Source: Clostridiales bacterium | GTDB lineage: Bacteria; Bacillota; Clostridia; Tissierellales; GPF-1 | Length of the DNA: 64,000 nt | Direction of reading: 5' to 3' | NCBI GenBank assembly: GCA_013619125.1 | Contig: JABXKS010000064.1 | Coordinates: 1-64,000 of the forward strand | In this document: positions 43,198-51,890 of the stretch, one piece after another | Layout of the letters: every line of letters begins with the position of its first letter | Position numbering within the stretch: position 1 is the first letter of the stretch | Made by a program: the position numbers and the translations under genes | The notes under the pieces: model-generated | Seen by the model: only the letters and a program-made list of their open reading frames with translations | Told to the model about the DNA's origin: nothing | The model's database searches: none

Positions 43198-43230
43198 TAA
43201 AAAAAGAACCCGTGGCAACCCACAGGTTCT
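43198..43230 (-). terminator. Terminator of the second aldolase gene
   Basis: AGAACCTGTGG/CCACGGGTTCT hairpin (43205-43215 with 43220-43230) followed on the minus strand by seven T. Confidence 0.9.
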
Positions 43231-43238
43231 GCTTAGTT

Positions 43239-44096
43239 CTATCTCCACGCCTGATTCACAGAATTGAACATGCGCATTTTGTCTTTCACCACTTCTTTCA
43301 TCGCTTCTTTTCCAGGCGTATTGATCTTGCGAGGATCATACTCATCTGGATTTTCCGTAATAAATTTCTTTACGGCGCGATGATAAGCTTGCCGAAGGTC
43401 AGTATCAATGTTGATTTTGTTGATGCCGGCAGCAATTGCCTTCTCAATGGATTCTTTCGGCACGCCTGATGAACCATGAAGCACCAAAGGAATATTTAGT
43501 CTCGCTTTGATTTGTGCAATGCGCGTAAAGTCAATCTTGGGATCGCCTTTGTAGGGACCGTGAGCCGTACCAACCGCAATCGCCAAATAATCAACGCCTG
43601 TTGCGCAGACGAACTCGTATGCTTCTTCCACCTCTGTATACGTCGCGTCTTTTTCGTCAACAGCAATATCATCTTCCACGCCGCCGATCTTCCCAAGCTC
43701 CGCTTCCACGCCTACACCCACTTGGTGCGCCATTTCCACAATTTCTTTCGTCTTTGCAATGTTCTCTTGGAAATCGTAATGAGATGCGTCAATCATCAAT
43801 GATGTCCAACCTGCTTGCAAGCATTGCACTTGACTCAAGAATTCTGTACCATGGTCCAAGTGGAGGACCACAGGAACGCTAGCCGCTTCCGCCGCTACCT
43901 TCACCATTGCAGCGATATATTTTACCCCTGCATATTTCAAACCACCTTGCGAGGCTTGAATAATCACTGGTGATTGCAGTTCTTCCGCCGCTTCGATAAT
44001 CGCTTGAATCGCTTCCATATTGTTCACATTGAAAGCACCCACAGCATAACCATTCTCATGAGCGTGCTTCATCACATCTTTGCCAGATACTAACAT
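43239..44096 (-). CDS. Class II ketose-bisphosphate aldolase
   Basis: Second zinc-dependent class II aldolase of the window, 285 residues. It has VVLHLDHGTEF, KIGGVEDDI, GTAHGPYKGDPKIDF, LVLHGSSGVP and INIDTDLRQAY, which suit a fructose-1,6-bisphosphate aldolase (Bacillus FbaA-like) rather than a tagatose type. It shares the MLV start and overall plan with the gene at 4383 but differs at many positions, so it is a paralogue rather than a recent copy. AAAGGAGG precedes ATG 44096. It lies 48 bp downstream of ybaK and may be co-transcribed with it. Confidence 0.88.
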   Translation of the reverse strand: MLVSGKDVMKHAHENGYAVGAFNVNNMEAIQAIIEAAEELQSPVIIQASQGGLKYAGVKYIAAMVKVAAEAASVPVVLHLDHGTEFLSQVQCLQAGWTSLMIDASHYDFQENIAKTKEIVEMAHQVGVGVEAELGKIGGVEDDIAVDEKDATYTEVEEAYEFVCATGVDYLAIAVGTAHGPYKGDPKIDFTRIAQIKARLNIPLVLHGSSGVPKESIEKAIAAGINKINIDTDLRQAYHRAVKKFITENPDEYDPRKINTPGKEAMKEVVKDKMRMFNSVNQAWR

Positions 44097-44144
44097 GAAT
44101 GATCCTCCTTTGCAATTGCCTATTTTCCATGGCCGCAAACCAAT

Positions 44145-44639
44145 TTATTGCGGGATTTCTCCCTCGGTTAGATCCGCCCATTGCGAACGAATCATTTCCT
44201 GCAGCTTTATCGGAGCCAAACAGACTTGAATCCCCCTGGCTCCACCACTCATACAAATTTTATCATACCCCTTGGCTGATTGATCAATCCATGTGGGGTA
44301 GCTTTTTTTCATACCAACGGGGGAACATCCGCCATGCACATATCCCGTTCGTCCCAGCAACTCTTGCATAGGGATCATTCGAATCCGCTTTGTACCCACC
44401 GCCTTGGCCGCTTTCTTCAAATCCAAGGAGCATGAAACAGGAACACAGAACACACAAATGTTTCCGTCTTCTCGTTGCGCGACAAGGGTTTTAAATACCT
44501 GTTCTGGCATCCGCCCCGTCTTTTCTGCAACACTCAGTCCGTCCATCAGACCGTCATCGATTTTGAACTCGCGTATTTCATAGGCAATTTTTTGGCGCTC
44601 CAATAGCCGGATCGCATTGGTTTTTTTCTTCTTGCTCAT
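44145..44639 (-). CDS. ybaK: Cys-tRNA(Pro)/Cys-tRNA(Cys) deacylase
   Basis: Trans-editing protein of the YbaK/EbsC family that removes Cys mischarged on tRNA-Pro. The 164-residue protein shows the family's opening NAIRLLERQKIAYEIREF, the central KTLVAQREDG with the conserved Lys, LKKAAKAVGTKRI, and the C-terminal GYVHGGCSPVGMKKSYPTWID. ATG 44639 follows GAGGG by about six bases. A promoter (TTATCA-17-TACAAT) lies at 44674-44702. Confidence 0.92.
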   Translation of the reverse strand: MSKKKKTNAIRLLERQKIAYEIREFKIDDGLMDGLSVAEKTGRMPEQVFKTLVAQREDGNICVFCVPVSCSLDLKKAAKAVGTKRIRMIPMQELLGRTGYVHGGCSPVGMKKSYPTWIDQSAKGYDKICMSGGARGIQVCLAPIKLQEMIRSQWADLTEGEIPQ

Positions 44640-44673
44640 CACTTTCCCTCTTCCTTCATTCGATTTCCCTTAC

Positions 44674-44702
44674 ATTGTACATCGAAATTTCACTTCTGAT
44701 AA
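44674..44702 (-). promoter_or_regulatory. Promoter of ybaK
   Basis: TTATCA (44697-44702) and TACAAT (44674-44679) with a 17-bp spacer on the minus strand, 35 bp before the start codon. Confidence 0.65.
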
Positions 44703-44727
44703 GTTCCTCAGACATTTTTTCGCGTAC

Positions 44728-44760
44728 TAAAAAGAACGCGAGAATTGAATTCACGCGTTC
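44728..44760 (-). terminator. Terminator of the oligopeptide transporter operon
   Basis: GAACGCG/CGCGTTC (44734-44740 with 44754-44760) with an inner GAATT/AATTC pairing, followed on the minus strand by TTTTTAG. Confidence 0.8.
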
Positions 44761-44768
44761 CGTTGCTT

Positions 44769-45740
44769 TTATCGTTCATCCATCAAATGGCAGGCCACAA
44801 AATGCTCTGGTTCCACTTCCTGCAAAACTGGAACTTCCAGCTTGCATCGTTCTGTCGCATAACGACAGCGGGTATGAAATCGACAACCCGATGGTGGATT
44901 GATCGGACTTGGTACATCCCCCTCCAACAAAATTCGGTTTTTTACAGCCTTCGGATCCGGAATCGGAACGGCTGACAAAAGCGCTTGCGTATAGGGATGC
45001 AAGGGATTGGCGTACATGGGTTTAGCTGGTGCCAACTCCATCATATTCCCCAAATACATCACCCCTACGCGATCCGAAATATGACGAATAACATTCAAGC
45101 CGTGGGCAATAAATAAATAGGTCAGACCAAACTCTTCCTGCAGATCATCCAAGAGATTCAAAACCTGCGCTTGAATCGACACGTCCAATGCCGATACCGG
45201 CTCATCACAGACAATCAATTTGGGTTTCAGCGCCAAGGCGCGTGCAATACCGATCCGCTGCCGTTGCCCGCCACTGAATTCATGCGGGTACCGGTTTCGA
45301 TAAAAGGATGGCAACCCCACCGTATTCATCAATCGCAAAACCTCTTGCTCCAATTCTTTCTTCCCAAGATTCAGATGCAGTTTCATAGGTTCTGTCACAA
45401 TTTGTTCAACCGTCATCCTTGGATTCAACGAGGCATAGGGATCCTGAAAAATAATTTGGATATCCCGAGCCAAGGCTCTCCGTTCACGGCCAGACTGATG
45501 AGTGATATTCTTTCCTTCAAAAAACAATTCACCGGCCGTGGGTTCCAGCAACTGAACAATCAATTTTCCCGTTGTGGATTTCCCGCAACCCGATTCCCCC
45601 ACTAAACCAAGGGTTTCTCCTGCGGCAATGGAAAAACTTAAGTCGTCAACGGCACGCACCATCTTTTTTCCTCTAGATAAAAAACCCTGTTCAACAGGAA
45701 AGTGTTTCGTTAAGCCCCGAACTTCCAATAATGGCTTCAT
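44769..45740 (-). CDS. Oligopeptide/dipeptide ABC transporter ATPase (OppF/DppF)
   Basis: One of two ATPases of the peptide importer, 323 residues. Walker [13 protein letters not shown], signature [15 protein letters not shown] and Walker [13 protein letters not shown]. The C-terminal oligopeptide-transporter domain has the Cys cluster [14 protein letters not shown], which in related proteins can bind an iron-sulfur cluster. Starts with ATGA overlapping the OppD-like gene. Last gene of the operon. Confidence 0.9.
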   Translation of the reverse strand: MKPLLEVRGLTKHFPVEQGFLSRGKKMVRAVDDLSFSIAAGETLGLVGESGCGKSTTGKLIVQLLEPTAGELFFEGKNITHQSGRERRALARDIQIIFQDPYASLNPRMTVEQIVTEPMKLHLNLGKKELEQEVLRLMNTVGLPSFYRNRYPHEFSGGQRQRIGIARALALKPKLIVCDEPVSALDVSIQAQVLNLLDDLQEEFGLTYLFIAHGLNVIRHISDRVGVMYLGNMMELAPAKPMYANPLHPYTQALLSAVPIPDPKAVKNRILLEGDVPSPINPPSGCRFHTRCRYATERCKLEVPVLQEVEPEHFVACHLMDER

Positions 45741-46711
45741 TCAACTTCCCCCTTTTCTTCATATAAAAAGCAACGTACTTCCCGATCGCCTATCATCTGG
45801 ATTTGCGGCATCTTTTGCTTGCAAATTTCCATAGACTGCGTACACCTCGGCTCAAAGGGACATCCTTCCGGCATATGCATCGGATTCGGTACATTGCCTT
45901 CAATCATTGTCAATCGACCTGACTCGCCTTCCATTTTTGGAATAGATGCAATCAAGCCCTGGGTATAAGGATGCTTTGGATCATCAAATAGATCCACCAC
46001 ATTTGCCATTTCCATCACCTTGCCGCAATACATAACTACAACACGATCCGCCGTTTCAGCGACAACCCCCAAATCATGGGTAATCAAAAGAATCGATGTG
46101 CCAGTCTCTTCCCGCAAACGATTCATCAGATCCAATATCTGCGCCTGAATGGTGACATCCAATGCAGTGGTTGGTTCATCGGCAATCAAAAGTTGCGGTT
46201 CCGTTGCCAAAGCCATGGCAATCATCACGCGTTGTCGCATCCCGCCGCTCATCTGATGAGGATAATCATCCACCCGAATCTCAGGGGATGGCAGACCCAC
46301 CTTATTCAGCATATCAATGGCAATAGCGCGTGCTTCTTTTTTCGAAATTTTATTGTGGCGACGAATCGCCTCCGTAATTTGTTTTCCAACTGGATACACA
46401 GGATTCAAGGAGGTCATAGGCTCTTGAAAAATCATCGAAATTTCATTTCCACGGACATCCTGCATTTCTTTGTTTGTCTTCTTCAACAGGTCCTCTCCAT
46501 CAAAGATGATTTCCCCGCCTTCGATTTTTCCCGGTGGCGATGGAATCAATCCCAGCACCGAAAGACTCGTTACACTCTTCCCACTGCCTGATTCGCCAAC
46601 CAAAGCGACAACCTCTTTTTTTCCAACCGAGAACGAAACGCCATCAACGGCTTTCGCGACCTTTCCTTTGATATGGAAGTGCGTCTCCAGTCCTTTTACT
46701 TCTAGTAACAT
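45737..46711 (-). CDS. Oligopeptide/dipeptide ABC transporter ATPase (OppD/DppD)
   Basis: Second ATPase of the importer, 324 residues. Walker [13 protein letters not shown], signature [15 protein letters not shown] and Walker [13 protein letters not shown]. The C-terminal domain has the cluster [14 protein letters not shown]. It follows the OppC-like permease after 9 bp with AGGAGGGG before the ATG, and overlaps the next gene by 4 bp. Confidence 0.9.
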   Translation of the reverse strand: MLLEVKGLETHFHIKGKVAKAVDGVSFSVGKKEVVALVGESGSGKSVTSLSVLGLIPSPPGKIEGGEIIFDGEDLLKKTNKEMQDVRGNEISMIFQEPMTSLNPVYPVGKQITEAIRRHNKISKKEARAIAIDMLNKVGLPSPEIRVDDYPHQMSGGMRQRVMIAMALATEPQLLIADEPTTALDVTIQAQILDLMNRLREETGTSILLITHDLGVVAETADRVVVMYCGKVMEMANVVDLFDDPKHPYTQGLIASIPKMEGESGRLTMIEGNVPNPMHMPEGCPFEPRCTQSMEICKQKMPQIQMIGDREVRCFLYEEKGEVE

Positions 46712-46720
46712 ATGCCCCTC

Positions 46721-47623
46721 CTATCCTTTGCGGATCCGTGGATCTAATGCATCCCGGAGTCCGTCTCCCAAAAGGTTGAATGCCATTACCGTAAAGGTAA
46801 TTGCCAAACCTGGGAACAATACCAGATGATTCGCGTTAAAGAAATATGCCCGACCTGCGCCCAGCATGGTGCCCCATTCAGCTGTTGGAGGTTGTACACC
46901 CAGACCTAAGAATCCAAGGGCAGAGGTATCCAAAATCGCAATAGAAATTCCCAGCGTTGCCCGGACGATAATCGGTGGCAAAATATTGGGAATGACATGA
47001 TAGAGGATGATTCGCCAATCAGGGTTTCCGATGGCTCGAGCTGCTTGCACATACTCATTCTCCTTCACCGACAAAACGGATCCTCGGACAATTCGAGCAT
47101 ACTGCGGAATCGTCACGATACTGATAGCAATAATCGCATTTTCGATTCCCCGACCCAGAACAGACATAAAGGCGATCGCCAATAGAAGGGATGGAAATGC
47201 CAACATGATATCCATCAAACGCATCAAAATCATATCAATCTTTCCGCCATAGTATCCAGCAACGGCGCCAATCAACATGCCGCAACTCAAGGCAATACCC
47301 ACAGCCGACAAACCAACTCGCAAAGAGATAGCAGCTCCGGCAATAATTCGACTCAGCATATCGCGGCCCTGTTCATCGGTTCCCAACCAATGCGCACGAG
47401 AGGGTCCTTGAAGACTCTCTTTCAGGCTTCCGCCGTACAACGGATCGTACGGAGTTAAATACTTGCCAAATAGTGCAAAAAACACAAGCAATCCGACAAT
47501 AGCAAGACCAAACATAGCTGCCTTATTTTGTTTTAATCGATCCCACATGTCTCTCCAGGGAGAGACACCTTGCTCCACAGGGACAATTTCTTCGTTGCTT
47601 TCGTTCTTAACTTCTTCAGTCAT
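46721..47623 (-). CDS. Oligopeptide/dipeptide ABC transporter permease (OppC/DppC)
   Basis: Membrane subunit, 300 residues. A cytoplasmic N-terminal tail of about 35 residues precedes the first helix (MFGLAIVGLLVFFALFG). The permease segment includes HWLGTDEQGRDMLSRII, the typical opening of DppC-like domains, and the coupling-helix region RGSVLSVKENEYVQAARAIG. AGGAGGG precedes the ATG, 9 bp after the OppB-like gene. Confidence 0.9.
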   Translation of the reverse strand: MTEEVKNESNEEIVPVEQGVSPWRDMWDRLKQNKAAMFGLAIVGLLVFFALFGKYLTPYDPLYGGSLKESLQGPSRAHWLGTDEQGRDMLSRIIAGAAISLRVGLSAVGIALSCGMLIGAVAGYYGGKIDMILMRLMDIMLAFPSLLLAIAFMSVLGRGIENAIIAISIVTIPQYARIVRGSVLSVKENEYVQAARAIGNPDWRIILYHVIPNILPPIIVRATLGISIAILDTSALGFLGLGVQPPTAEWGTMLGAGRAYFFNANHLVLFPGLAITFTVMAFNLLGDGLRDALDPRIRKG

Positions 47624-47632
47624 TTGTCCCTC

Positions 47633-48637
47633 CTACGAATACTTGATACGTGGATCTAAAACACTATAGATCAAATCCACGCCCAAATTTACCAATACAA
47701 ATATGATCGACATCATCATAACGGTTCCCTGCACCACAGGATAATCCGATTTCAAAATGGATTCCACCGTGTAGGAACCGACTCCCGGCCATGAGAATAC
47801 CGTCTCGGTCAAAACCGCGCCGCCCAAAAGGCCGCCCATCTGCAAACCGATCACCGTGACAATCGGGATCATGGCATTTCGAAGGGCATGCCTTACAATA
47901 ACAAGCCGCTCCTCTATACCCTTTGCTCGTGCGGTACGAATATAATCCTGCCCCAAGGTTTCCAGCATCGTGGAGCGAGTCATCCGCGCGATAATCGCCA
48001 TGGAATACATGGCCAACGCTGTACCCGGCAAGATAATATGTTCCACCGCACTCTTAAATGCCGCTGTATTTCCGGTAAGAATACTGTCCAAGATATACAA
48101 GCCTGTCACATGCGCCGGATCATATCCCATCTGAATGCGACCAGATACCGGGAACCACCCCAGCTTTAAGGAGAAGACCACAATCATAATCAAACCCAGC
48201 CAGAAGATCGGCATCGACACCCCCATCAAACTGATCGTCATGGATGCGTAATCAAAGATGGTATTTCGCCTCACAGCTGAAATAACACCTAAAGTCACCC
48301 CAACAACTGAGGCAAAAATAATTGCAAATAAAGCCAACTCAATCGTCGCTGGAAAACGCGACATCACTTCCGTAAATACCGGTGTGTGTGTAAATAATGA
48401 GGTTCCAAAATTCCCGTGCAGCATCCCGGTCAAGAAATTCCAATACTGTTGAACCAATGGCAAGTTAAATCCCAATTCCTCGCGCAAGGCCGCCGCGTCC
48501 GCATCCGTTGCATGCTGACCCAAAATCGTCAGCGCCGGATCCGATGTGAATAAATGCATCACCGTAAAAACCAATACGGAAACACCAAACACGACGGGAA
48601 TTAGATACAATAATCTTCTTAAAATATATTTTCCCAT
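47633..48637 (-). CDS. Oligopeptide/dipeptide ABC transporter permease (OppB/DppB)
   Basis: Membrane subunit, 334 residues, with the family's N-terminal helix RRLLYLIPVVFGVSVLVF, the coupling region RSTMLETLGQDYIRTARAKG and the following ETVFSWPGVGSY. It follows the binding-protein gene after 57 bp that hold a terminator-like hairpin (48653-48685), which probably lowers expression of the membrane subunits relative to the binding protein. Confidence 0.9.
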   Translation of the reverse strand: MGKYILRRLLYLIPVVFGVSVLVFTVMHLFTSDPALTILGQHATDADAAALREELGFNLPLVQQYWNFLTGMLHGNFGTSLFTHTPVFTEVMSRFPATIELALFAIIFASVVGVTLGVISAVRRNTIFDYASMTISLMGVSMPIFWLGLIMIVVFSLKLGWFPVSGRIQMGYDPAHVTGLYILDSILTGNTAAFKSAVEHIILPGTALAMYSMAIIARMTRSTMLETLGQDYIRTARAKGIEERLVIVRHALRNAMIPIVTVIGLQMGGLLGGAVLTETVFSWPGVGSYTVESILKSDYPVVQGTVMMMSIIFVLVNLGVDLIYSVLDPRIKYS

Positions 48638-48652
48638 AGAAACCCCCTAAAC

Positions 48653-48685
48653 AAAAAAACCGGTGCCGTATTAAGGGCACCGGTT
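48653..48685 (-). terminator. Intra-operon terminator/attenuator after the peptide-binding gene
   Basis: Stem AACCGGTGCC (48658-48667) with GGCACCGGTT (48676-48685), followed on the minus strand by seven T. It lies between the binding-protein and OppB-like genes, so it acts as a partial terminator. Confidence 0.85.
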
Positions 48686-48694
48686 CTCAATTCT

Positions 48695-50251
48695 CTACTT
48701 GTCTACGCCAAACAGATTAACACGTCCTGTTGGATGCAATTCATATCCTGTAACGTTTGTTCTCCAAGCGCCAAGATCCAAAGCATGTGAGATTGGTACC
48801 CAAGGAACCTCTTGAGCCAACACTTCTTGTGCTTGCCTGTAAGTTTCCCAACGCTCTTCGCCGTTTGGTAATTCACGACCTTTGTTCATCAAAGCGTCAA
48901 ACTCAGGGCTTGACCAACCAGTATCGTTCAACCCGCCAATGCTAGCCCCTTCAAGCAATGTCAAAAAGTTGTCCGGATCCCCATTGTCGCCAATCCATCC
49001 CATGAAGTAAATATCGCCTTCATATTGGTTTACTTTGTCTCGATAATCTGTCCAAGGATATACAACAACTTCTGCTGTAACTCCAACTTCATTCAAATAC
49101 GCTTGAACAGTTTCAGCCAATTTTCCACCGGCTGGGTTGTAAGGACGTGGGTTTGAGTAGCAAATGATTTTGATTGGCGTTTGATCCAATCCCAATGCAG
49201 CAACTTCGGCCTTCGCTGCTTCAACATCATATTCCGTCAAACCGGGATCCCCGTTGTATCCAGGCATAAAGTCTGGGAAGAAGCTTTCCGCTTTTGTCGC
49301 ATATCCTTGATAAAGGAAATCTACGATTTCTTGCGTGTTGATTGCTTTTGCAATGGCAACACGTGCTTCTTTGTTATCAAATGGTGCGCGAGTGGTATTG
49401 AACGCCATGTAATTGATGTTCATGCCCGCTACCTTTTCAACTTCTACTTCTCCGCTAGATTCCAGTTGCTCCACATCGTTGAAGCTGATTCCGTCGATCA
49501 TGTCGACTTGACCTGACATCAATTCTGTTGCGCGAACCGCATTCTCTTTTGTTACCTTAAAGATCAATTTATCAAAGCTTGGTTTTTCATCGCCCCAGAA
49601 ATCTTCGTTTTTCAGAAGTGTAATGGATTCGTCTTTTTTCCAAGAATCAAATTTGTATGAACCAGTCCCAATTGGGTTTTCCGCTACATCATCACCAGGC
49701 TTATAGATCTGTACAGAAAGACTCATGGCCAAGTTTGCAATAAACGGTGTTGACGGTTTAGTCAATATAATTTTAACTGTCAGAGGATCGACTGCTTCAA
49801 CCGATACAACATCTGCAAATGTAAAAGATGCATACGGCATATCAGACGTTCTGTTGTCAGCCAATTGACGATCAAAGTTCCAAACAACATCTTCAGCAGT
49901 CAAATCGCTGCCGTCATGGAATTTCACGCCTTCACGTAGATGGAAGAGATACTCAGTTCCATCTTCTGAAATGTCCCAGCTCTCTGCCAACCAAGGCATA
50001 ATTTCAGTAGAACCATCTTTATAGCGTACCAGCGTATCTGCGATTTGATTCAATACCTTTGACGATTCTCCGTCTGATACAAACGCTGAATCAAGACTGA
50101 TAGAATCAGATCCCCGTGCATAAACGAAGATCTTAGGTTCCGCTTGTGCCGGCTCGTCGCCATCTGCTGCTGGTTGCGCGCCACAGCCCGCTGATAGAAT
50201 CATTGCCACCAAAAGTAGTAATGCAATCCATGTTTTTTTCATGTTTTTCAT
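48695..50251 (-). CDS. Peptide-binding lipoprotein of ABC transporter (OppA/DppA family 5)
   Basis: Extracytoplasmic substrate-binding protein, 518 residues. The signal peptide ends in the lipobox ILSAGC. The mature protein has the family-5 hallmarks: LAESWDISEDGTEYLFHLREG, VKFHDGSDLTAEDVVWNF and a C-terminal VPWVPISHALDLGAWR. The peptide specificity (dipeptide, oligopeptide, glutathione) cannot be read. First gene of the operon; promoter TTGACA-17-TAATAT at 50301-50329 and AAGGGG before the ATG. Confidence 0.9.
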   Translation of the reverse strand: MKNMKKTWIALLLLVAMILSAGCGAQPAADGDEPAQAEPKIFVYARGSDSISLDSAFVSDGESSKVLNQIADTLVRYKDGSTEIMPWLAESWDISEDGTEYLFHLREGVKFHDGSDLTAEDVVWNFDRQLADNRTSDMPYASFTFADVVSVEAVDPLTVKIILTKPSTPFIANLAMSLSVQIYKPGDDVAENPIGTGSYKFDSWKKDESITLLKNEDFWGDEKPSFDKLIFKVTKENAVRATELMSGQVDMIDGISFNDVEQLESSGEVEVEKVAGMNINYMAFNTTRAPFDNKEARVAIAKAINTQEIVDFLYQGYATKAESFFPDFMPGYNGDPGLTEYDVEAAKAEVAALGLDQTPIKIICYSNPRPYNPAGGKLAETVQAYLNEVGVTAEVVVYPWTDYRDKVNQYEGDIYFMGWIGDNGDPDNFLTLLEGASIGGLNDTGWSSPEFDALMNKGRELPNGEERWETYRQAQEVLAQEVPWVPISHALDLGAWRTNVTGYELHPTGRVNLFGVDK

Positions 50252-50300
50252 TTTTCCCCTTCTTTCTAAGATATTTCATTTGCGTAACATTTTATAATTA

Positions 50301-50329
50301 ATATTACCTCACATCTGTGTCTGTGTCAA
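50301..50329 (-). promoter_or_regulatory. Promoter of the oligopeptide transporter operon
   Basis: Perfect -35 TTGACA (50324-50329) and -10 TAATAT (50301-50306) with a 17-bp spacer on the minus strand. It lies downstream of the small-RNA terminator, so the transporter operon is transcribed independently of that RNA. Confidence 0.85.
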
Positions 50330-50401
50330 GTACAAAGCATGTCATTTTTGTAATTGTAATCGATATATGTAAAGGAATGTTCATAAATTGTCAGATATTT
50401 C

Positions 50402-50528
50402 TGTAAAGAAAAAACGCGAGAGGCCGACTCTCGCGTTTTTCTGACATCAAAAAGGGGGTTGACGTCACACCTATTGAAATAGCCTTACAGCTATAGCAAA
50501 CATACTCATGTCTTTTTCGTAACACTTT
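50402..50528 (-). ncRNA. Candidate small RNA with C-rich loop
   Basis: A short, self-contained transcription unit of about 125 nt: promoter at 50535-50563, strong terminator at 50403-50440, no convincing coding sequence (a frame from ATG near 50533 has no ribosome binding site and runs into the terminator). Predicted structure: an ATAGC/GCTAT hairpin, then GACGTCAA paired with TTGATGTC (about 50448-50471) exposing a CCCCCTTT loop, then the terminator. C-rich loops of this kind in Firmicute small RNAs pair with ribosome binding sites (GGGGG-type), so a trans-acting regulator is plausible. It is not the leader of the peptide operon, which has its own promoter downstream. Confidence 0.65.
50403..50440 (-). 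terminator. Terminator of the candidate small RNA
   Basis: Perfect 13-bp stem (50410-50422 with 50428-50440, loop of five) followed on the minus strand by TTTTTTCTTT. The A/T runs on both sides could also work in the plus direction. Confidence 0.9.
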
Positions 50529-50534
50529 GTTCAT

Positions 50535-50563
50535 AGTTTAGTGCATGATCGTATTAAAGTCAA
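50535..50563 (-). promoter_or_regulatory. Promoter of the candidate small RNA
   Basis: TTGACT (50558-50563) and TAAACT (50535-50540) with a 17-bp spacer on the minus strand, about 120 bp before the terminator. Confidence 0.8.
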
Positions 50564-50601
50564 GAACTAGATTCAAAGATTTCCGTTGAAAATGTTTTCA
50601 T

Positions 50602-50629
50602 TAAAAAACGCCCGGATCAACCGAACGCT
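50602..50629 (-). terminator. Terminator of the RND-Nudix-acyltransferase operon
   Basis: Wobble-containing hairpin (ACGCCCGG about 50608-50615 with CCGAACGCT 50621-50629) followed on the minus strand by TTTTTTAAT, just after the stop at 50635. Confidence 0.75.
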
Positions 50630-50634
50630 TTTTC

Positions 50635-51384
50635 TTATCTTTCCATCTTATATTTTTCCAAGTTCTGCTCAATGATGCCACGTACATGACCGCTTAATGC
50701 TTTCTTTTCACTGCGGTCCATATTCGCCGTTGGAATTGGCGCATCGATCACAACTCGCACCTTTGCCTTCTCGATCAGGTTGCTGCCTTTTTTCTGAATC
50801 CAATAGCTGCCTACCATGGTGACCGGCACGACCTCCGCCTTTGCCTTTAACGCCAAGTTCATGGCACCCGACTTAAAGGGCAGCATTTCCTCTGAGGTCG
50901 AACGCGTACCCTCTGGATAAATCATCATGGGATATCCGTTTCGAACAAACTCTGCTCCCTCTTGAATCGCCGCAAGGCTTTGCCTTAAATCTTTGCGATC
51001 AATCAAAACACAATGATCCAGTTTCATTAAGTACGGAACTATTGGTAATTTCGAAATCTCCTTCTTCGCGACAAATCCAAGGCTGCGATCCATAAATAAA
51101 AATGGAAAAAAAGGATCAGCGTGGCCCTGATGATTGCCCACCAAAACATAATGCCCATGCTTAGGTAAATTTTCCTGGCCAATAATCTCAACTTCTATGC
51201 CAATAATTTTCATCAAACGACGGACAAATCGCTTCAACATGGCAATCGTCACCTGGTCCGCTTCTTCCGCTTTCCCTTTTGCATTCAGCCGATTTATTTT
51301 GGGTGCCCACATGGGACCAATTCGCATCCATGTGATACCGATAATTGCATAAAGTATTGCTATAAGTTCCCGTATAACTGTCAT
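50635..51384 (-). CDS. 1-acyl-glycerol-3-phosphate acyltransferase (PlsC family)
   Basis: Membrane-associated acyltransferase of 249 residues, probably making phosphatidic acid from lysophosphatidic acid. An N-terminal hydrophobic helix is followed by the catalytic GNHQGHADPFF (H-x4-D), the FVAKKEI substrate segment, the MIYPEGTRST motif and VVPVTMVGSY. The start at 51384 follows GGAGG. It is the last gene of the RND operon, 24 bp after the Nudix gene; whether it functions together with the pump is unclear. Confidence 0.9.
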   Translation of the reverse strand: MTVIRELIAILYAIIGITWMRIGPMWAPKINRLNAKGKAEEADQVTIAMLKRFVRRLMKIIGIEVEIIGQENLPKHGHYVLVGNHQGHADPFFPFLFMDRSLGFVAKKEISKLPIVPYLMKLDHCVLIDRKDLRQSLAAIQEGAEFVRNGYPMMIYPEGTRSTSEEMLPFKSGAMNLALKAKAEVVPVTMVGSYWIQKKGSNLIEKAKVRVVIDAPIPTANMDRSEKKALSGHVRGIIEQNLEKYKMER

Positions 51385-51407
51385 AAAACCGCCTCCTCGT
51401 CTTTCCA

Positions 51408-51890
51408 TTATAGCACAATTTCACCATTCTTGGACCAGTCGAGAAAACGTCTAATCAACTGGCGGTCGGGCGGATTCAAATCTCCTTCTTTCGGCAAATT
51501 TTCTAAAGAAAACAATTTGATTTCCAGGGATTCCTCATCATGCACATGAGGGACTCCCTCCCATGTTTCACAAACGAAGAGACAGGCGACATTGTAGACC
51601 TGATCGCCATTGGGATACGTATGGAACAAGGCTTCTCCGGCTTCTACCCCAATCAGTTCGAGGGCTGTTGCTCGAACCCCTGACTCTTCAAACAATTCAC
51701 GTTTCGCCGTATCCTCCGGTTGCTCGCCAAATTCCATGGCACCTCCAAAGATTCCCCAGCAGCCATTGTCAGATCTTTTTTGCATCACGATCTCACCGGC
51801 AACCGCATCATACAAGACGACCCCTGATCCCGGCATAAAGATCGGTTTTTTTCCTACATATTTTCTGATTTCCTGGACATAATTCGCCAC
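51408..51890 (-). CDS. Nudix hydrolase, GTG start
   Basis: A 160-residue pyrophosphohydrolase. The Nudix box is complete: GGAMEFGEQPEDTAKRELFE followed by ESGV (G-x5-E-x7-R-E-L-x-E-E-x-G-V). The substrate (a nucleoside diphosphate derivative) is unknown. The best start is GTG 51890, eight bases after GGAGGAG; this makes a 37-bp overlap with the RND pump gene, so translation is coupled. Confidence 0.88.
   Translation of the reverse strand: MANYVQEIRKYVGKKPIFMPGSGVVLYDAVAGEIVMQKRSDNGCWGIFGGAMEFGEQPEDTAKRELFEESGVRATALELIGVEAGEALFHTYPNGDQVYNVACLFVCETWEGVPHVHDEESLEIKLFSLENLPKEGDLNPPDRQLIRRFLDWSKNGEIVL

Noticed and set aside
50409-50533. Small peptide encoded from the ATG near 50533
   Set aside because: There is no ribosome binding site, the ATG would lie at or before the transcription start, and the frame runs into the terminator without a stop.
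50402-50563. Riboswitch leader of the oligopeptide transporter operon
   Set aside because: A complete TTGACA-17-TAATAT promoter lies between this element's terminator and the transporter start codon, so the element is better explained as an independent transcript.
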